Positions 60,337 through 64,000 of a stretch of DNA of 64,000 bases are shown here, one piece after another; position 1 is the first letter of the stretch, and every line of letters starts with the position of its first letter. Both the position numbers and the translations under genes were made by a program. Below the pieces are notes generated by a model. The model had not been told where the DNA came from. It was given only the letters and a program-made list of their open reading frames with translations, and did not search any database. Location of the stretch: contig CM033121.1 of the NCBI GenBank assembly GCA_019321725.1, positions 10,912,001 to 10,976,000 of the forward strand, in the 5' to 3' direction. The stretch comes from Paulownia fortunei (taxonomy: Eukaryota > Streptophyta > Magnoliopsida > Lamiales > Paulowniaceae).

Positions 60337-61900
60337 CTAGTCATTATGAAAATCTCCTCCGCTAGGGCCCTCATCTATTATTTGAATAACCCCTCTTCTA
60401 GGCAAGTTGTCTCCTAGAGGATCTTGTCTCACCGGAGAATGTACCATTGGATATAATCCTTTGTCCCTTCCACCTGATGATCTCTCGACCTGCTTTGAGA
60501 TCGATGTGCCGGAGGCCATCTGCAGTGATGACTTCTTTTTTCCCTTTTCTTTGATTCATTTTGCATAACAAAATTTTGTAAGTACCCTTGTCGTATTAAC
60601 CTTTCTACCTCATCATTCAATAGAAATTAGTCCTCATTATCATGGCCTTGGTCCCCATGAAAGAGGCAATACTTTCTGGAGTCCCTTCTATTCGAAGTTT
60701 CCCTTATCTTTTTTGGTCGTTGTAGCATGTTAGAACTTTCTATTGCCATTAAGCGTGCACCCTTGGCACATTTAGGAGGGTATAGTGGCTAAACCTTCCG
60801 AGATGAGGTCAATCCTAATCTCGATCCCAACCTCGATCTTTCTCAAATGTAAATTGGGATCCTTCTCTAAGATCCCTTTTCTCCTTTCCTTTCTCACTTG
60901 CTTGAGACTATTCTTGACCCTTCAATGCATTTATTTTCTTCTTCATGTATGTAATTCTAGGTCACTTCCATTGGGTGCTCCTTATTGAGTGGTGGGTCTC
61001 GAGCTAGGGCCGAAGTGATAGGCCATTTCTTCAATCCACGAATAAGAATATTATTCATCATATCTATCCGCGTCCCATACCTCCAGAGCTTTGTTATTAA
61101 ATATATTTATGGAATCACAGAGTGGTCCATCCTCTCTTTTTACCTGATGGTGAACAGATGAGTAGCAGACCTCCTTGTCTGCTTCTGACTTATGAATTGG
61201 TACATGAAATTTTATGTCAACTGTTCATATGATGTCATCGTTCCCATTAAGAGACCTATAAACCATTCATAAGTACATCTAATCAAGGTGGTGATGAAGA
61301 TCCTAGCGTTCATGGCATCCAACTAACCCTACAATTGCATGATATGTCAAGGTGGTCAAATGCTCCTGCAGGGCTTTGTTCCCATCGTATTTGGAAAGGT
61401 CTAGTAGTTTGAAGTTCAAAGTGATGACTTTTGCTAAAATGTCTGGAGAAAATGGGGATCCTCTCTTTTGCAGAGCAGATGTCACTGCCCCCTCCTCTTC
61501 AGATCCTCTAATTTGTGAGTTGATTGCTCACTGAGCTCATTTATATCCAACTTTGATGGCACCTCATCCCTGTTAACTTTCATAGGTTCTTCAAGAGCTC
61601 TTTTATGTCGCCTCATTTCGAGTGTCTTCATCTTACTTGCCATGATTTCAGCCTCCTCATCATCTAATTTGAGTTTTCTAGCTCTTATTTCTAGTGCTTT
61701 TGCCTCCATTTCAAGAGGCATTCCATGCAGAAGTGAATCTACTGGGCTCTTCCCCTTTCTCTCTTGTTCGTCCAAGATGCATTTGCTGATATCCCTTACC
61801 AATCACTCAATATCACTAGTTTTCTTGTGGGTCATAGGTTTCTCTACCTCGTCGGGTTGATTATCATAGAACCGGAGAGAGAAGGGGAATGTGAAGGTAT
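60337..61900 (-). pseudogene. Element E gag, broken
   Basis: 61,482-61,802 is a charged coiled-coil-like N-terminal segment (EMEAKALEIRARKLKLDDEE). 61,303-61,485 contains SPDILAKV, FKLLDLSKYDGN and EHLTTLTYH, the conserved entry of the Ty3 gag domain. Through 61,000-61,300 matches to NARIFITTL, RSATHLFTI are readable with stops. 60,429-60,620 carries NDEVERLIRQGYLQNFV, the usual end of Tat gag before protease. Confidence 0.85.
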
Positions 61901-61954
61901 ATGTTATGGCGGTCTCCATAGTCTTCTTAGGTGTCTCTATCATACCTTGTTCTA

Positions 61955-61981
61955 CCTTAAGTTCCCACAGACAATGTTAAC
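61955..61981 (-). other. Primer-binding region of element E
   Basis: The - strand directly after the LTR end (CCAAATCA) reads gttaacattgtctgtgggaa. Tat-lineage elements often have a PBS ending in cgccgtctgtgggaa, so this is a mutated version at the expected position. The matching tRNA cannot be fixed because of the mutations. Confidence 0.6.
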
Positions 61982-62434
61982 TGATTTGGGAGAAATCAGT
62001 ATACCCTAGTTTTGATCAAATCGATCTCAAGTTGAGGTACGAGAGTTAAGGAAGACTTGCAACACTATCACACATCAGGCTTGCTGGGGTGGCCCCCAAC
62101 TAAAATCCTTCAACGCTTAAGTTAATTGAGGTCAAGAGGTCAATACAGACTGGTATGCAAAGTGAGCACAATGTAAGAATTACCTTATGACAGCTAAGCA
62201 CCAGAGTATTTGTACTGGTTAGTCCATATAAGCCGTCCATAATAGGATCCAGGTGTCTCAATCTGATTTGTTCTCCCATCTCATCATTCTCAGGTATCAA
62301 CAATTAAGCTTTTCGGGTCGACCCAACCCCAGATTCATATTGAGTTTCACGCAAAAGACGCGGGTCCTTTGGTAATTTGGGCATTTTGACCATTTTTGAA
62401 GGGTAAAATAATAATTTTGGTATTTTATACATCA
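61982..62434 (-). repeat. 5' LTR of element E
   Basis: 453 bp, TGATTTGGGAGAAATC to ACATCA, collinear with the LTR at 46,127-46,575 with numerous substitutions. Confidence 0.88.
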
Positions 62435-62830
62435 CAATTAGATAGGAGGAGGAGCCAACCAATATATCATTACTACTTAGAGAATAGTTACGTCCGTTAC
62501 CTTATTTAATTAAGAGATTTCAAGGTAAATTTTATTAATTTAGTTTCCTTGTTTAGTTTATTAGTTTAGTTGATTAGGATTCTTCACATTGTAAAGCCCT
62601 TGTATAAATGGGCTCAAATCTTCATTTGAATATGACATGGATACATGAAAAATGAATTTTTGTTAGAAACTCTTTAGATTCTTTAGTTCAGCGTCGAGTA
62701 ATATTAGTTTAATTTGAAATAGTAAGTTATTCTGCCCCAGTTAGTTTTGTCAACCATTGTTTTTTGCTGTTCATTTGATTTTTTTTTTTATTTTATATCC
62801 AGGTTCTCAGAATTCTTTGGGTCCCAAACT
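62435..62830 (+). mobile_element. Copia-like LTR fragment
   Basis: The text gtaaagcccttgtataaatg followed by ggctc, gaatatgaca, and a T-rich run resembles short Ty1/copia LTRs (R/U5 part) of plants. Starts near 62,455; ends are unclear and no coding region follows that I can assign. Confidence 0.4.
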
Positions 62831-64000
62831 AATATTGGGAGAGAATCGGCCTTTTCTCCTACTTCGGTCCTCCTGTAAATTCGGTGGACGAGTAGTGAAC
62901 ATTTGGGTCGGATGTTCGTATTAGTTATTCTGTCCGACTGGACTCATCTTAAACGTGAACGAGACTTCTGAGGGGCCAGCAGACACACGATGCTCCTACG
63001 TTCGAAAAGGAATTGAATCCACAATCTACTATATTTTTTCCCAAGTGCTCATCACTGCGTCGTGCCCACTCCATTCGATCTTTTTGCCCTCAGAAATCAT
63101 GGAGGAAATGAGGATTTGTTGTGAACGTAAACATAAAGTGTGTTTTGAAGTTAAAGTTTCAGCTGAAAAAGTAGCAATGAGTTTTTGTGCTTTCATATTT
63201 TGTTTACGGAAATTGATGAGTTCTCTGCTGCAATTCTCTGCTGCATCAATTACCTTATTAGTTATTACGATGCCTAATTATACGAGTCTTGTAGTGTTGT
63301 TCACTTATAGTTGTTTTAAGATAATATTTATTTTAATGCCTATAAATTTCTTAATTTCAGTAAGGTTTAAAAGTAGTTCAAATTTAAAATATTAAAATGA
63401 AATAAATGAGGTATACAAGGTTACATCGATGCGAAAACTTGAATAACTTTTAATAAAGAAATTTTAAAAAAAAAAGCAAATTACTGTTTCTATAGTAATA
63501 AGCTTGTAGTAAAGATTGTGTCGCCATAGAAATAAAAATGTCAAACTAGAAAATATTTATTATCTAAAATTTCATTTAGCATCTAATAGTTTAAATTGAT
63601 ATTATAGTATTGTTTATTTTCAGCTAACATCCCAAAAAAAATTCAATACTTATTCACTTGAAACTAGATAGCGACATGATATGAGCTTAGTATAAATTGA
63701 TCTATCTTTGTAATGTTTAAGTATTTACCTAATATGTATCAAAAGCAAACGAGAGTGTGAATTATGAGATAAGATAGTTTGTTACTAAACATTATATACT
63801 TATAACTTAGTTGGTAATGAGATCGAATCACTAAAGGGGAGTTGTCAATATCCTTATTTTTTAGTTAAAAAAAAAATTAATGTCAAACTAGAAAATATTC
63901 TATATCTAAAATTTAATGTTAAGTTTACCTAATATATACCAAAAGCAACTCAAGTGAGAGTATCATGAATGAGATAAGATATTCTATTGTAGTTACAACT
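62831..64000. other. Unassigned DNA at the window end
   Basis: 62,831-63,130 has normal base composition with no recognised domain; the open frame at 62,955-63,395 (146 codons) has no motif and an AT-driven hydrophobic tail, so I do not call it a gene. 63,400-64,000 is AT-rich. A tRNA-like word (acttagttggtaatgagatc, about 63,806-63,825) could be SINE debris. Confidence 0.45.

Larger units (their letters stand above)
46127..62434 (-). mobile_element. Element E: Tat-lineage Ty3/gypsy retrotransposon, - strand, split by two LTR insertions
   Basis: LTRs at 46,127-46,575 and 61,982-62,434 begin TGATTTGGGAGAAAT and end ATCA (as read on +). On the - strand the order is: 5' LTR, tctgtgggaa-type PBS region, gag, protease, RT, RNase H, integrase, a tandem-repeat region, an antisense additional ORF, 3' LTR. 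This order, with an extra antisense ORF and a hypervariable repeat-bearing 3' part, is known for the Tat (Retand-like) group. Without the two inserts (52,389-55,756 and 56,142-59,379) it would be about 9.7 kb. Multiple stops; no clear TSD (flanks aaatc and caatt). Confidence 0.88.

Noticed and set aside
46122..62439. A target-site duplication for element E
   Set aside because: The 5-bp flanks are aaatc and caatt, which do not match well enough; either the ends are slightly misplaced or the TSD has decayed.
62955..63395. A 146-codon open frame on the + strand
   Set aside because: No recognisable domain or splice context; the hydrophobic C-terminal half comes from T-rich sequence.

Overview
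This is nuclear DNA of a flowering plant, most likely a eudicot. It carries one host gene with about 15 short GT-AG introns, telo-box promoter motifs, and several nested layers of LTR retrotransposons and a LINE of plant type. Nothing prokaryotic or organellar was seen. I cannot name the species from the sequence.

Layout. 1-1,740: AT-rich intergenic DNA. 1,741-9,030: a complete, apparently intact plant nucleolin gene on the + strand, with 16 coding exons and 717 codons. It encodes an acidic/lysine-rich N-terminus, two RRMs and a C-terminal GAR domain. 9,030-10,735: intergenic DNA with small repeats. 10,736 to about 15,640: a decayed LINE on the - strand with a triplicated 96-bp unit upstream of its ORF1. 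15,640-19,950: gene-free DNA with a degenerate repeat zone and a 41-bp tandem array. 19,951-27,291: element A, a Ty3/gypsy chromovirus (Tekay/Del-like) on the - strand, flanked by the target-site duplication AAGAG and itself interrupted. 27,859 to about 31,540: element D, a truncated Ty1/copia element on the - strand. 32,400-33,690: probable old LTR debris. 33,700-45,975: element B, the same family as A, but its two LTRs face each other in inverted orientation while the whole block is flanked by TATTT. A 2.65-kb solo LTR with TSD TATAT sits inside its right LTR. 46,127-62,434: element E, a Tat-lineage Ty3/gypsy element on the - strand with an additional antisense ORF. It is split twice: by a copia solo LTR (F1, 52,389-55,756, TSD TATCA) that landed in the YVDD codons of its reverse transcriptase, and by a second LTR (C, 56,142-59,379) that itself holds a copia fragment (F2). 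62,435-64,000: LTR-like debris and AT-rich DNA.

The only gene likely to make a working cellular protein is nucleolin, a nucleolar factor for rDNA chromatin, Pol I transcription and pre-rRNA processing. Everything else is transposable-element sequence at different stages of decay. The order of insertion can be read from the TSDs: E is older than F1 and C, C is older than fragment F2, and B is older than the solo LTR inside it.

Two structures stand out. The first is the TSD-flanked chromovirus insertion with inverted LTRs (33,700-45,975). The second is a near-perfect palindrome of about 0.9 kb per arm with a 54-bp loop inside solo LTR F1 (53,308-55,159). If transcribed it would give a long hairpin RNA. 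Also notable are the antisense ORF of element E with intron-like gaps, its dyad-containing tandem array, and the tandem 5' units of the LINE.
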